64,000 nucleotides of DNA, taken from assembly GCF_002939385.1 (NCBI RefSeq), contig NZ_MULI01000028.1, forward strand, positions 1 to 64,000. Reading direction: 5' to 3'. Within the stretch, counting starts at the first letter, position 1, and each line of letters begins with the position of its first letter. Source of the DNA: Streptomyces sp. MH60 (GTDB lineage: Bacteria; Actinomycetota; Actinomycetes; Streptomycetales; Streptomycetaceae). A model generated the notes under the pieces. It saw only the letters and a list, made by a program, of their open reading frames with translations, was not told where the DNA came from and searched no databases. Below, piece by piece: positions 16,605-24,999 of the stretch. The position numbers and the translations under genes were made by a program.

Positions 16605-16654
16605 GCGCACGTACCCATGTGGCCAGGGCGCACACCACCCACCAGACTGACCCC

Positions 16655-18088
16655 ATGACGCAATCGGATTCCCTCATGTACGACGTCGTGGTGATCGGCG
16701 CGGGCCCCGTCGGAGAGAACGTCGCCGACCGCACCCGCGCGGCCGGGCTGTCCACCGCGATCGTGGAGAGCGAACTGGTCGGCGGCGAGTGCTCCTACTG
16801 GGCGTGCATGCCCAGCAAGGCCCTGCTGCGCCCGGTCCTCGCCCGCGCGGACGCCCGCCGCCTGCCCGGGCTCGCGCAGGGGGTCCAGGACCCCCTCGAC
16901 GCGCAGGCCGTCCTCGCCCGCCGCGACGAGTTCACCTCGCACTGGAAGGACGACGGCCAGGTCCAGTGGGTCGAGGGCATCGGCACCGACCTGTACCGCG
17001 GACAGGGACGGCTCACCGGACCGCGCACCGTGGAGGTGGCCGGCCCCGACGGCAGCCGCCGGACCCTGACCGCCCGGCACGCCGTCGCCGTCTGCACCGG
17101 CAGCGCCGCCGCCCTGCCCCCACTGCCCGGACTCGCCGAGGTGCGCCCCTGGACCAGCCGCGAGGCCACCAGCGCCAAGAGCGCGCCCGGCCGCCTCATC
17201 GTCGTCGGCGGCGGAGTCGTCGCCGTCGAGATGGCCACCGCCTGGCAGGCCCTCGGCTCCCGGGTCACGATGCTGGTGCGCGGCGACGGCGGCCTGCTCG
17301 CGCGGATGGAGCCGTTCGCCGGGGAACTGGTCGCCGAGGCGCTCACCGAGGCCGGCGTGGACATCCGCACCGGCGTCTCCGTCGAGTCCGTCACCCGCGA
17401 GAACGGCACCGTCGTCGCCGTCACCGACACCGGCGACCGCCTGGAGGCCGACGAGATCCTCTTCGCCACCGGCCGCACGCCCCGCACCGGCGACCTCGGC
17501 CTGGAGACCGTCGGCCTCAGGCCGGGCTCCTGGCTGCCGGTCGACGATAGCCTCCGGGTGGAGGGCCACGACTGGCTCTACGCCGTTGGCGACGTCAACC
17601 ACCGTGCCCTCCTCACCCACCAGGGCAAGTACCAGGCACGCATCGCGGGCGCCGCCATCGCCGCCCGCGCCTCCGGGGTGCCGATCCTGGAGTCCGACCC
17701 CTGGGGCGCGCACGCCGCGACCGCCGACCACCACGCCGTTCCCCAGGTGGTCTTCTCCGACCCCGAGGCCGCGTCCGCCGGCCTGACCCTGGCCGAGGCC
17801 GAGCAGGCGGGACACCGCGTGCGCGCCGTCGACGTCCCCATCGCGGTGGCGGGGTCCAGCCTGTACGGCGACGGCTACCGGGGCCGCGCCCGCATGGTGG
17901 TCGACCTGGAGGACGAGATCGTCCGCGGCGTCACCTTCGTCGGCCCCGGCGTCGGCGAGTTGATCCACTCCGCGACCGTCGCGGTCGCCGGCCGGGTGCC
18001 GATCAGCCGGCTGTGGCACGCGGTGCCGTCCTACCCGACGATCAGCGAGGTGTGGCTGAGGCTGCTGGAGGCGTACCGGGACAACTGA
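16655..18088 (+). CDS. pyridine nucleotide-disulfide oxidoreductase
   Basis: This 477-residue flavoprotein of the lipoamide dehydrogenase/mercuric reductase class has FAD motif VVIGAGPVGENVA near residue 12. The redox disulfide is Cys46-x4-Cys51 (CSYWACMPSK), the NAD(P) motif is VVGGGVVAVEMA, and a late FAD contact reads LYAVGDVN. The C-terminal dimer domain carries SYPTISE where lipoamide dehydrogenases have HPTxSE, so the catalytic His of the His-Glu dyad is Tyr. This argues against lipoamide as substrate and for a mycothiol-era or metal/quinone reductase role (inference). It is divergent from thioredoxin, consistent with redox defence. Confidence 0.88.
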   Translation: MTQSDSLMYDVVVIGAGPVGENVADRTRAAGLSTAIVESELVGGECSYWACMPSKALLRPVLARADARRLPGLAQGVQDPLDAQAVLARRDEFTSHWKDDGQVQWVEGIGTDLYRGQGRLTGPRTVEVAGPDGSRRTLTARHAVAVCTGSAAALPPLPGLAEVRPWTSREATSAKSAPGRLIVVGGGVVAVEMATAWQALGSRVTMLVRGDGGLLARMEPFAGELVAEALTEAGVDIRTGVSVESVTRENGTVVAVTDTGDRLEADEILFATGRTPRTGDLGLETVGLRPGSWLPVDDSLRVEGHDWLYAVGDVNHRALLTHQGKYQARIAGAAIAARASGVPILESDPWGAHAATADHHAVPQVVFSDPEAASAGLTLAEAEQAGHRVRAVDVPIAVAGSSLYGDGYRGRARMVVDLEDEIVRGVTFVGPGVGELIHSATVAVAGRVPISRLWHAVPSYPTISEVWLRLLEAYRDN

Positions 18089-18110
18089 CGGGTCACCGCA
18101 CGCGAAAAAG

Positions 18111-18144
18111 CGGACCCGGCGGGCCGGTCAGGCCGCCGGGTCCG
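18111..18144. terminator. hairpin between convergent genes
   Basis: A 12-bp perfect stem (CGGACCCGGCGG, 18111-18122, with 18133-18144) has a 10-base loop and overlaps the last codons of the deformylase gene. On the minus strand it is followed by CTTTTTCG, so it is a good intrinsic terminator for def and may also stop the flavoprotein transcript. Confidence 0.7.
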
Positions 18145-18796
18145 GCAGCTCGAAGCCCAGCGCCGACGCCGCCCGCTCCGGCGTCGGCTGGGACCAGAGG
18201 TCCGCCATCGCGGCGTTCGAGGCCAGCGAGCGCGGCTCGGCCCGGTCCAGGTAGAGGGTGCCGTCGAGGTGATCGGTCTCGTGCTGCACGATCCGGGCCG
18301 GCCAGCCCGCGAACACCTCGTCCACCGCCCGCCCGTGCTCGTCCCGCCCCCGCAGCCGCACCTCGGCGGGGCGCGCCACCACCGCCTGCCAGCCCGGCAC
18401 GCTCAGACAGCCCTCGAAGAACGCGGCCCGCCCGGCGCCCACCGGTTCGTACGAGGGGTTGACCAGCACCCGGAACGGCTGCGGCACCCGCCCCCGCGCC
18501 ACCCGCACCTCCTCAGGCACCGGCGCCGGGTCCTCGATCACCGCGACCCTCAGCCCCACCCCGACCTGCGGCGCGGCCAGCCCGACGCCCGGCGCCGCGT
18601 GCATGGTCAGCCGCAGCGCCTCGACGAACCGCTCGAAGAGCGCGGGCGCCAACTGCCCGTCGTACGGCTCGGCCGCGCGCCGCAGCACCGGGTCCCCGGC
18701 CGCGACGATCGGCAACGGGCCGCCGACGGCGAGCAGTTCCTCGACCCGCTCGGCAAGCGGGGCACGATCACTCGGAGTTCCCATCGCGGTTCCCAT
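18128..18796 (-). CDS. def: peptide deformylase
   Basis: This 222-residue metalloenzyme removes the N-formyl group from new proteins. All three family motifs are present: GVGLAAPQ (residues 70-77), EGCLSVPG (128-135, metal ligand Cys130) and QHETDH (171-176, ligands His172 and His176, catalytic Glu173). Streptomyces usually encode more than one deformylase; this longer form with a 25-residue N-terminal extension is likely an accessory copy. A second in-frame ATG lies at codon 5. A terminator overlaps its 3' end, and a degenerate 15-bp tandem repeat occupies the space upstream. Confidence 0.93.
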   Translation of the reverse strand: MGTAMGTPSDRAPLAERVEELLAVGGPLPIVAAGDPVLRRAAEPYDGQLAPALFERFVEALRLTMHAAPGVGLAAPQVGVGLRVAVIEDPAPVPEEVRVARGRVPQPFRVLVNPSYEPVGAGRAAFFEGCLSVPGWQAVVARPAEVRLRGRDEHGRAVDEVFAGWPARIVQHETDHLDGTLYLDRAEPRSLASNAAMADLWSQPTPERAASALGFELPDPAA

Positions 18797-18840
18797 CGCG
18801 CCAGGATGCCACGCACGGAGCTCGCGCTCAGGGGCAGCGC

Positions 18841-18868
18841 TCAGAGTTCGCGCGCTGAGAGTTCGCGT
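18841..18868. repeat. degenerate 15-bp tandem repeat upstream of def
   Basis: AGAGTTCGCG occurs at 18843-18852 and 18858-18867 inside a roughly 15-bp repeating pattern (AGTTCGCGCGCTGAG then AGTTCGCGTTCACAG). It fills the 72-base gap between def and the TPR gene and runs up to the TPR stop codon. Confidence 0.5.
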
Positions 18869-19216
18869 TCACAGTTCGGCGAAGTCGCCCGCGAGGGCCG
18901 AGGCGATCCGCAGCTGGGCGTCGGCCTCCTCCTGCCGCCCCTGCCGTTCCAGGGTGCGGCCCAGCATCAGCCGGGCGTACTGCTCGACGGGATCGCGCTC
19001 GACGACGTTCCGCAGCTCGGCCTCCGCCCGCCGCAGCTGGGCCGAGTGGTAGTAGGAACGCGCCAGCAGCAGCCGCGGGCCGGTCTGCTCGGGCACCTCC
19101 GCGACCAGTCCGTCCAGGACGCGTGCCGCGGCGGCGTAGTCCTTGGCGTCGAAGAACATCCGCGCCCGCTCCCAGCGCTCCGCCGGCGTTCCGTGGTCGT
19201 AGTACGTCATGTCCAC
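18869..19216 (-). CDS. tetratricopeptide-repeat protein
   Basis: This 115-residue protein has about three TPR-like helical pairs (WERARMFFDAKDYAAAARVLDGLV, LLLARSYYHSAQLRRAEAEL, ARLMLGRTLERQGRQEEADAQL). Such repeats mediate protein-protein contacts; no enzymatic domain is attached. A complete AAGGAGGT ribosome site (19228-19221) lies four bases before GTG 19216, which I prefer over ATG 19210. It is divergent from the pirin gene. The partner is unknown. Confidence 0.8.
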   Translation of the reverse strand: MDMTYYDHGTPAERWERARMFFDAKDYAAAARVLDGLVAEVPEQTGPRLLLARSYYHSAQLRRAEAELRNVVERDPVEQYARLMLGRTLERQGRQEEADAQLRIASALAGDFAEL

Positions 19217-19326
19217 TGAGACCTCCTTCGGCCCCTGCAACCACGGCACACGGTTGAACATTCCACTACTGGTGGAGGCGTGCGTGGCGGTGCCGTCCCC
19301 CGCCACGGTGACGGCCCGCGGTCCGT

Positions 19327-19356
19327 CTGACGCGAAGGGCCCGCCGGGTCTAGGTT
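19327..19356 (+). promoter_or_regulatory. promoter of the pirin gene, probably leaderless
   Basis: The -10 is TAGGTT (19351-19356) with a weak CTGACG -35 at 18 bases. Transcription would start within about one base of ATG 19364. Confidence 0.45.
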
Positions 19357-19363
19357 GGGCGGC

Positions 19364-20329
19364 ATGAGCAACCTTGATCGCGAGGCCGTACCCAGTCTCT
19401 GCGGCGGCCGCGGCTTCGTGGTGACGGAGCCCGTACGGGAACTTCTCAGCCCTCGCCACGTCAAGCTGGGCGAGTCCACCGAGGTCCGCCGACTGCTGCC
19501 CAACCTGGGCCGGCGGATGGTCGGCGCCTGGTGCTTCGTCGACCACTACGGCCCCGACGACATCGCCGACGAGCCCGGCATGCAGGTGCCGCCGCACCCC
19601 CACATGGGCCTGCAGACGGTGAGCTGGCTGCACGAGGGCGAGGTGCTGCACCGCGACTCCACCGGCAGCCTGCAGACCATCCGCCCGCGCCAGCTGGGCC
19701 TGATGACCTCCGGCCGCGCGATCAGCCACTCGGAGGAGAGCCCGCGGCCGCACGCCCGCCTCCTGCACGGCGCGCAGCTGTGGGTGGCCCTCCCGGACGC
19801 CCACCGCCACACCGACCCCCGCTTCGAGTTCCACGCGGAGCTGCCCCGGGTCACGGCCCCGGGCCTGTCGGCCACCGTGCTCCTCGGCACCCTCGACACC
19901 GCCACCTCGCCCGGCACCACGTACACGCCCCTCGTCGGCGCCGACTTGACCCTCACCGGCGGCACGGACGTACGCCTGCCGCTGGAACGGGACTTCGAGT
20001 ACGCCGTCCTGGCCATGAGCGGCGAGGCCCACGTCGACGGCGTGCCCCTGGTGCCGGGCTCGATGCTCTACCTCGGCTGCGGACGCGACGAGTTGCCCCT
20101 GCGCGCCGACTCGGACGCGGGCCTGATGCTCCTGGGCGGCGAGCCGTTCGAGGAGGAGCTGATCATGTTCTGGAACTGGATCGGACGGTCGCAGGACGAG
20201 ATCGTACAGGCCCGCCGGGACTGGATGGAAGGGACGCGGTTCGGGGAGGTCAAGGGGTACGACGGGGGTCCGCTGGCCGCCCCCGAGCTGCCGGCCGTCC
20301 CGCTGAAGCCTCGTGGCAGAGTCCGTTGA
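19364..20329 (+). CDS. pirin family protein
   Basis: This 321-residue bicupin has the pirin N-terminal cupin with the metal-binding HPHMGLQT segment, His in the HSE of AISHSEE and a Glu-rich stretch. The C-terminal cupin (PLERDFEYAVLAMSGEAHVDG) ends in a conserved MFWNWIGRS block. Pirins bind Fe or Ni and some are quercetin dioxygenases or redox-sensing co-regulators. The product is cytosolic. ATG 19364 (MSNLD) fits a leaderless start. It is divergent from the TPR gene and followed by a convergent LysR gene. Confidence 0.9.
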   Translation: MSNLDREAVPSLCGGRGFVVTEPVRELLSPRHVKLGESTEVRRLLPNLGRRMVGAWCFVDHYGPDDIADEPGMQVPPHPHMGLQTVSWLHEGEVLHRDSTGSLQTIRPRQLGLMTSGRAISHSEESPRPHARLLHGAQLWVALPDAHRHTDPRFEFHAELPRVTAPGLSATVLLGTLDTATSPGTTYTPLVGADLTLTGGTDVRLPLERDFEYAVLAMSGEAHVDGVPLVPGSMLYLGCGRDELPLRADSDAGLMLLGGEPFEEELIMFWNWIGRSQDEIVQARRDWMEGTRFGEVKGYDGGPLAAPELPAVPLKPRGRVR

Positions 20330-20431
20330 GTGGAACCGCGCTGGCCGATCCCTGTCGTCCAGCAGAGGCACTTCGCACAGGTCAAAGCTCTCTTCGCTGG
20401 TGCCACGGACACCGAAGCGGCCTTGTCCGCC

Positions 20432-21370
20432 TCAGAGGTCGCTCCGGGCCGGACGGCTGTTCGGCGTCTGCCTCATAGCAGAGGCCGTGTTGCGCAGCGC
20501 CTCCAGTCCGGCCTTGACGAGGGGATGGCCAGTGCTGCCGCGTCGGACGGCGGTCAGCAACTGCCGCACCGGAGCCGGTTCACCTACCAGGGGGACCCGG
20601 GTAACTGCGTGCTGGGGCAGTGGCACGGCCCTTGGCATGAGGCAGACGCCGAGCCCTTCCGCGACGAGTGCGGAGACTGCGTACCACTCTTTGACCTGGT
20701 GGACGATGCGGGGGGTGAAGCCGGCAGCCGCACATGCCGCTATCACCAGCGGGTAGGTGTCGTTCTTGTTCTTCTTCACGATCCAGGCTTGATCGGCCGC
20801 TTCTGCGAGGCGGGCCCCTCCGGGCCGGGCGAGCCGGTGGCCTTCGGCGACCAAGAGGTCCTGGCGGTCGGTCGTCAACGGTGCTTGTTCGAGGCGGGCG
20901 TCGGTGACGGGTGGCGCGTCCGGGCCGGGGAGCACCAGGGCCACGTCCGCCTCGTCGGCGAGCAACAGCCGGTAGCACTCAGCGCTCTCCTCCTCGTTGA
21001 TCAGTGGCTCCACCAGCGGGTGCGTCTTGCGCAGTTCGGCGACGGCTGGGGCTGCGAACGCGGCCAGCGCGGAGGACACCCCGCACAAGCGCAGCGTTCC
21101 CCGGAGAGCCACGCTCTGTTGAGCGAGTTCCGCCTGGGCCTCCTCCCACTGCATCCGCAAGATGTCGGCGTGCCGGAGCACGATGTGTGCGGCCGGCGTG
21201 AGCCGCACTCGCCGTCCCTCTGGTCGCAGCAGTTCCACCTCCAGATCACGGGCCAGCAGGCGCAGCTGCTGGGAGACGGCCGAGGGGGTCAGGTGCAGGG
21301 CGGCCGCGGCGGCGGTCACTGTTCCGTGCTCGGCGAGTGTCCGCAGAACGTGCAGCCGGTGGTCAATCAT
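20432..21370 (-). CDS. LysR-family regulator
   Basis: This 312-residue LysR protein has a winged helix at about residues 2-60 (LRTLAEHGTVTAAAAALHLT, SAVSQQLRLLARDLEVELL) and an effector-binding domain with KNKNDTYPLVIAACAAAGFTPRIV. ATG 21370 is chosen over an upstream TTG. It is divergent from an EamA exporter gene with 73 bases between, the usual layout for a LysR-controlled amino-acid or metabolite exporter. Codons ending in A/T are more frequent than in flanking genes, suggesting acquisition as a pair. Confidence 0.9.
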   Translation of the reverse strand: MIDHRLHVLRTLAEHGTVTAAAAALHLTPSAVSQQLRLLARDLEVELLRPEGRRVRLTPAAHIVLRHADILRMQWEEAQAELAQQSVALRGTLRLCGVSSALAAFAAPAVAELRKTHPLVEPLINEEESAECYRLLLADEADVALVLPGPDAPPVTDARLEQAPLTTDRQDLLVAEGHRLARPGGARLAEAADQAWIVKKNKNDTYPLVIAACAAAGFTPRIVHQVKEWYAVSALVAEGLGVCLMPRAVPLPQHAVTRVPLVGEPAPVRQLLTAVRRGSTGHPLVKAGLEALRNTASAMRQTPNSRPARSDL

Positions 21371-21443
21371 GTAGGCCAACCTAAACGATTACCTCCATAA
21401 ACATCTGCTGGACGCGGATGATTGCAGCGTCAAGCCTGGAACC

Positions 21444-22439
21444 ATGACGAAACTTCCCGCTCCCGCTCTGATGCTGGGGAGCGTGCTGAGCATCCAGTTC
21501 GGGCAGGCCATCGGCAAACAACTTTCCGGTACGGTCGGCGCGCCGGGAGTCGTGGCCCTGCGTCTCGGGCTGGCCGCGATGCTCCTGCTGCTTCTGTACC
21601 GCCCTTCGCTGCCGCGCAGCCGTACGGACACGGGACTGATACTCGGCTTCGGCACAGCCATCGCGGGGATGAACTTGGTCTATCCCGCGTTGACCCTCCT
21701 GCCTCTGGGACTGGCCAGCGCGCTGCAACTCCTCGGGCCGATCACCCTCGCGCTGTTCACCTCCCGCCGCCCCCGCGACGCGGGCTGCGCCGTCCTGGCC
21801 GGAGGCGGCGTGTGGCTCTTTTACGCTCCGCACGGCGCGCACTTCCCGCTCGGCGGCGTGCTTCTCGCCCTGGCCTCAGGAGTCTCTATGGCCGCCTACC
21901 TGCTGCTGAGCAAGACAGTGGGGGCCAGGAGTACCGGAGGAGACTCCCTGGCCCTGGCTTTGGCCTGGGCGGCAGTGCTGACGGTGCCGCTGGGGGTGAT
22001 GGAGCAAGGGACGCACCTGCTAGCCCCCCAAGTGCTGCTGGCCGGGACTGTGGTGGCGGTGCTCTCGGCCGTGCTCCCGTACTCGCTGGAGTTGGCGTCG
22101 CTGCGGCGACTGCCGACGAGAACGGTGGGCGTGCTGGCCAGCCTTGAGCCGGCGAGCGCGGGTCTCGCGGGAGTGCTGGTCCTCAACGAACACCTGGGAA
22201 TGTCGCAATGGGCGGCCCTGGCGTGTGTGGGCACGGCGAGCGCCGGGACGGTGGTCCGAGGCGAGAAGAAGCGGATCAGCGGTAAGGCATTGACAACCTA
22301 TTCACGCATCCTATTCAGTCGTCTTGTCTCCGCATACTCCCATACAGCAAGTGGCCGAACACCGCCGAACACCGCCGGACAAGAGGCTCCCCATGACCCA
22401 ACTCGTCGAGTTGCGCTCGATCGACGTCGTCCCCGATGA
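21444..22439 (+). CDS. EamA/DMT-family exporter
   Basis: This is a ten-helix DMT (RhtA/EamA) transporter. Two EamA halves are visible, the second ending at ELASLRRLPTRTVGVLASLEPASAG and LACVGTASAG. Homologues normally stop shortly after this, at about 290 residues. This frame continues for some 50 hydrophilic residues to 22439, overlapping the start of the permease gene (22393) by 47 bases and running through that gene's promoter. The tail is probably not original, so the stop may have been lost. Its codons (AAA, CTT, GCT, CAA) differ from the flanking genes. The likely role is export of amino acids or related metabolites under the divergent LysR. Confidence 0.85.
   Translation: MTKLPAPALMLGSVLSIQFGQAIGKQLSGTVGAPGVVALRLGLAAMLLLLLYRPSLPRSRTDTGLILGFGTAIAGMNLVYPALTLLPLGLASALQLLGPITLALFTSRRPRDAGCAVLAGGGVWLFYAPHGAHFPLGGVLLALASGVSMAAYLLLSKTVGARSTGGDSLALALAWAAVLTVPLGVMEQGTHLLAPQVLLAGTVVAVLSAVLPYSLELASLRRLPTRTVGVLASLEPASAGLAGVLVLNEHLGMSQWAALACVGTASAGTVVRGEKKRISGKALTTYSRILFSRLVSAYSHTASGRTPPNTAGQEAPHDPTRRVALDRRRPR
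22290..22317 (+). promoter_or_regulatory. sigma-70 type promoter for the NCS1 permease
   Basis: A perfect TTGACA -35 (22290-22295), a 16-base spacer and TATTCA (22312-22317) as -10 lie in a locally AT-rich stretch 76 bases before the permease ATG. Confidence 0.5.
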
Positions 22440-23808
22440 CGAACGGCACGGCAGCGCCTTTTCCCAGTTCACCCTGTGGCTGGGCGCCAACCTGCACATC
22501 ACGGCCGTCGTCACGGGCGCCCTGGCGGTAGTCTTCGGCGGGGACGTCGTCTGGTCGCTGGCCGGGCTGCTGCTGGGCAACCTGCTCGGTGGCACGGTCA
22601 TGGCCCTGCACTCCGCGCAGGGTCCGAAGCTGGGCCTGCCGCAGATGATCCAGTCCCGGGCCCAGTTCGGGGTGCGCGGCGCGGTCGTACCGCTGCTGCT
22701 CGTGGTGGTCATGTACGTCGGCTTCTTCGCCAGCGGCACGGTGCTGGCCGGGCAGGCGGTCGGCGAGCTGACGCACACCGACGACACCACCGGCATCATC
22801 GCCTTCGCACTGGTCACCGGCGTCATGGCGACCGTCGGCTACCGGATCATCCACGCCCTGGGCCGCATCGCGAGCGTCGTCTGCGCCCTCGCCTTCGTCT
22901 ACCTGGGCGTCCGGCTGCTGGACCGCGCCGACCTCGGCGCGCTGCTCGGTGACGCACACTTCTCGCCGCCGATGTTCCTGCTGGCGATATCGCTGTCGGC
23001 CTCCTGGCAGCTGGCGTTCGGCCCGTACGTGGCGGACTATTCCCGCTACCTGCCGCGCACGACGTCCACGCGGGCGACGTTCTGGTGGACGCTGTCAGGC
23101 TCGGCGCTCGGTTCGCAGTGGTCGATGGCGTTCGGGGTGCTGGCCGCGGCGACGGCGGGCGAGGCGTTCCTGGACAGCCAGGTGGGCTATGTGGTGGGGC
23201 TGGGCGGCACGGGCCTGATGGCGTCGTTCCTCTACTTCGTGATCGCGCTCGGCAAACTGACCGTCAACGTCCTCAACACCTACGGCGGCTTCATGTCGCT
23301 CGTCACCGGCGTCACCGGCTTCCGGGAACGGCAGGTGCTCTCGCGGCGGGGACGGACGGCGTACATCGCGCTGATCATGGTGGCGGGGACGGTGGTCGCG
23401 CTGGCCGGCAAGGACAGCTTCCTCACCTCGTTCAAGGACTTTCTGCTCTTCCTGCTGACCTTCTTCACCCCGTGGTCGGCGATCAACCTGGTCGACTACT
23501 ACCTGATCTCCAAGGAGCACTACGACATCCCGGCACTGTTCGACGCGAGCGGCCGGTACGGGGCCTGGCGCTGGGACGCGCTGACGGTGTACGCGGTGGG
23601 TCTGCTGGCGCAACTGCCGTTCCTGGTGACCGGCTTCTACACCGGTCCGCTGGTGGCGCCGCTGGGTGGGGCGGACGTGTCGTGGATCGTGGGGCTGGTG
23701 GTGCCCGCGCTGCTGTACTGGTGGCTGGCCCGGCGCACCCCGGGTCCCGGAGACCCCACCCCGAAGACGGGGGCGGTCCCCAGCGCGGCGGGCACCCGCG
23801 CTCCGTAG
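22393..23808 (+). CDS. NCS1 family purine/cytosine permease
   Basis: This 471-residue transporter has 12 predicted helices of the nucleobase:cation symporter-1 family. Family features include the opening FTLWLGANLHITAVVTGAL, the helix WQLAFGPYVADYSRYLPR and the FFTPWSAINLVDYYLI block before the late loop. Substrates are purines, cytosine, allantoin or hydantoins; the sequence alone does not decide. ATG 22393 (MTQL) follows GAGGCTCC. It carries its own TTGACA promoter. No nucleobase catabolic gene is adjacent. Confidence 0.9.
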   Translation: MTQLVELRSIDVVPDDERHGSAFSQFTLWLGANLHITAVVTGALAVVFGGDVVWSLAGLLLGNLLGGTVMALHSAQGPKLGLPQMIQSRAQFGVRGAVVPLLLVVVMYVGFFASGTVLAGQAVGELTHTDDTTGIIAFALVTGVMATVGYRIIHALGRIASVVCALAFVYLGVRLLDRADLGALLGDAHFSPPMFLLAISLSASWQLAFGPYVADYSRYLPRTTSTRATFWWTLSGSALGSQWSMAFGVLAAATAGEAFLDSQVGYVVGLGGTGLMASFLYFVIALGKLTVNVLNTYGGFMSLVTGVTGFRERQVLSRRGRTAYIALIMVAGTVVALAGKDSFLTSFKDFLLFLLTFFTPWSAINLVDYYLISKEHYDIPALFDASGRYGAWRWDALTVYAVGLLAQLPFLVTGFYTGPLVAPLGGADVSWIVGLVVPALLYWWLARRTPGPGDPTPKTGAVPSAAGTRAP

Positions 23809-23898
23809 CGGAACCGCATGACCGACCTGGGCGATGGTGGCTGGAGGCGACTCGGCCGGCTTCTCGAGCCACACCGGCTTCCCACCGCGCCCTCGCCC

Positions 23899-23921
23899 GA
23901 TGCGGCGCGACGAGCCGCATC
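23899..23921. terminator. hairpin between the permease and the HPPD-like remnant
   Basis: The 8-bp stem GATGCGGC/GCCGCATC has a seven-base loop and overlaps the stop codon of the minus-strand gene, serving two convergent transcripts. Confidence 0.5.
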
Positions 23922-24795
23922 AGCCCCCGGTGAACCCGCGCACCGTGTGCTGCGCGGCCAGCCGCACGGGGGCGTTGGCCGCGCCGTAGCCGCGGTAGCC
24001 GCCGTCGCGCTGGACGACTTCGAAGAAGACCCGGCCGACGGTGAGCGTGTAGCAGTGCCGGAAGGTGCCGTGCGCGTCGCGGTCGTAGAGGATGCCCAGC
24101 TCCCGGTACGTCTCCAGCTCGCCGTCGGCGAACTCGTGGCGTGCCGCGAGGTCGTCGTAGTAGTTGGCCGGGATCGGCAGCAGCTCTCCACCGGCGGCAC
24201 GGTGGTCGCGTGCGGCGGCGACCACGTCGTCGGTGGCCAGCGCGATGTGCTGGGCGTGCGCCGTGTCGTCGACGGGGGCCGCGCCGACGGCCAGGACGAT
24301 CCGGACGGCGCCGTCGTCGGTGGAGACGGCGCGACTGCGCAGCAGCCCGTAGGGGTCGGCGACGTCCACGCTCCCCTGGGAGCGCAGCCCGAGGACGGCT
24401 CGGTGGAAGAGAGCCGCCTCGTCGAACTGGTGCCAGGGCTGGGTCAGGGAGAGGTGGTCGATGCGCAGGCCACCGTCGTTTTCGGCGTCGGGACCGGCGC
24501 CCCCGACGTTCTCGAAGTCCGCGCGCCAGTCGGGCAGTCCGGGGCGCTCGGTGGCGCAGAAGAACAGCTCCGTGCCGTCGGGTGCCGCGACCGCCTCCAA
24601 CAGGGCGTCGCCGTGGGCGCGGCGGCGTGGCAGTACCGGGGCGAGCAGGGTCTCGGCGCGGCGGGCCGCGCCGGCGGGGTCGGGGGACTCGAGGCCGATG
24701 GCGGCCAGCCGGGTGCCGTCGCGGCGCTCGGCGGGACCGGTGTTGACCAGTACGCGGGCGTCGCCCCGCTGCCACAGGTCGACGGGCTTGCGGCC
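23920..24795 (-). pseudogene. 3-dehydroshikimate dehydratase/HPPD-like bifunctional enzyme, 5' part missing
   Basis: The readable part (about 290 residues, from RKPVDLW near 24792 to TGA 23920) is the C-terminal HPPD-like dioxygenase/VOC domain of a two-domain protein. All three metal ligands are recognisable: His in RIDHLSL, His in QHIALATDD and Glu in RVFFEVVQR. In Streptomyces this domain is fused behind an AsbF/QuiC-type TIM barrel that dehydrates 3-dehydroshikimate to protocatechuate. That barrel and the start codon are absent: upstream of about 24795 the DNA becomes the end of an MFS gene on the other strand. An internal TTG at 24600 would give 226 residues, but without the dehydratase domain. 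Confidence 0.75.
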
Positions 24796-24797
24796 CG

Positions 24798-24965
24798 GAC
24801 GGCGACGACTGGTTCGCGGTGGCGCTCTTCACGGCGGCGCTGTGCGTACCGCCGGTGATCGCCGCGTTCTCGGCCCGCGAGACCCATACGGTGCCGACGG
24901 AGGAACTGGGCGAGGGTGTCCGCCGGAAGGGCGCACGGCCGGAGCCGGAGACGGTGCGGGCCTGA
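24798..24965 (+). pseudogene. C-terminal fragment of an MFS transporter
   Basis: The frame from 24798 reads GDDWFAVALFTAALCVPPVI, then AAFSARETHTVP and an acidic/basic tail to TGA 24963-24965. This is a last transmembrane helix plus cytosolic tail of a metabolite:proton symporter. No preceding helices exist because the upstream DNA belongs to the HPPD-like remnant on the opposite strand. A shikimate/protocatechuate-type transporter would fit the neighbour, but that is inference. Confidence 0.6.
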
Positions 24966-24999
24966 CACCCCGGGCCGGACTCCTTCCCGAAGCACCGCC

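Noticed and set aside
16139..18019. 626-codon minus-strand frame ending in thioredoxin
   Set aside because: Only the last 131 codons are thioredoxin. The rest is antisense to the disulfide reductase and lacks family features. The true start with a ribosome site and SigR promoter is at 16534.
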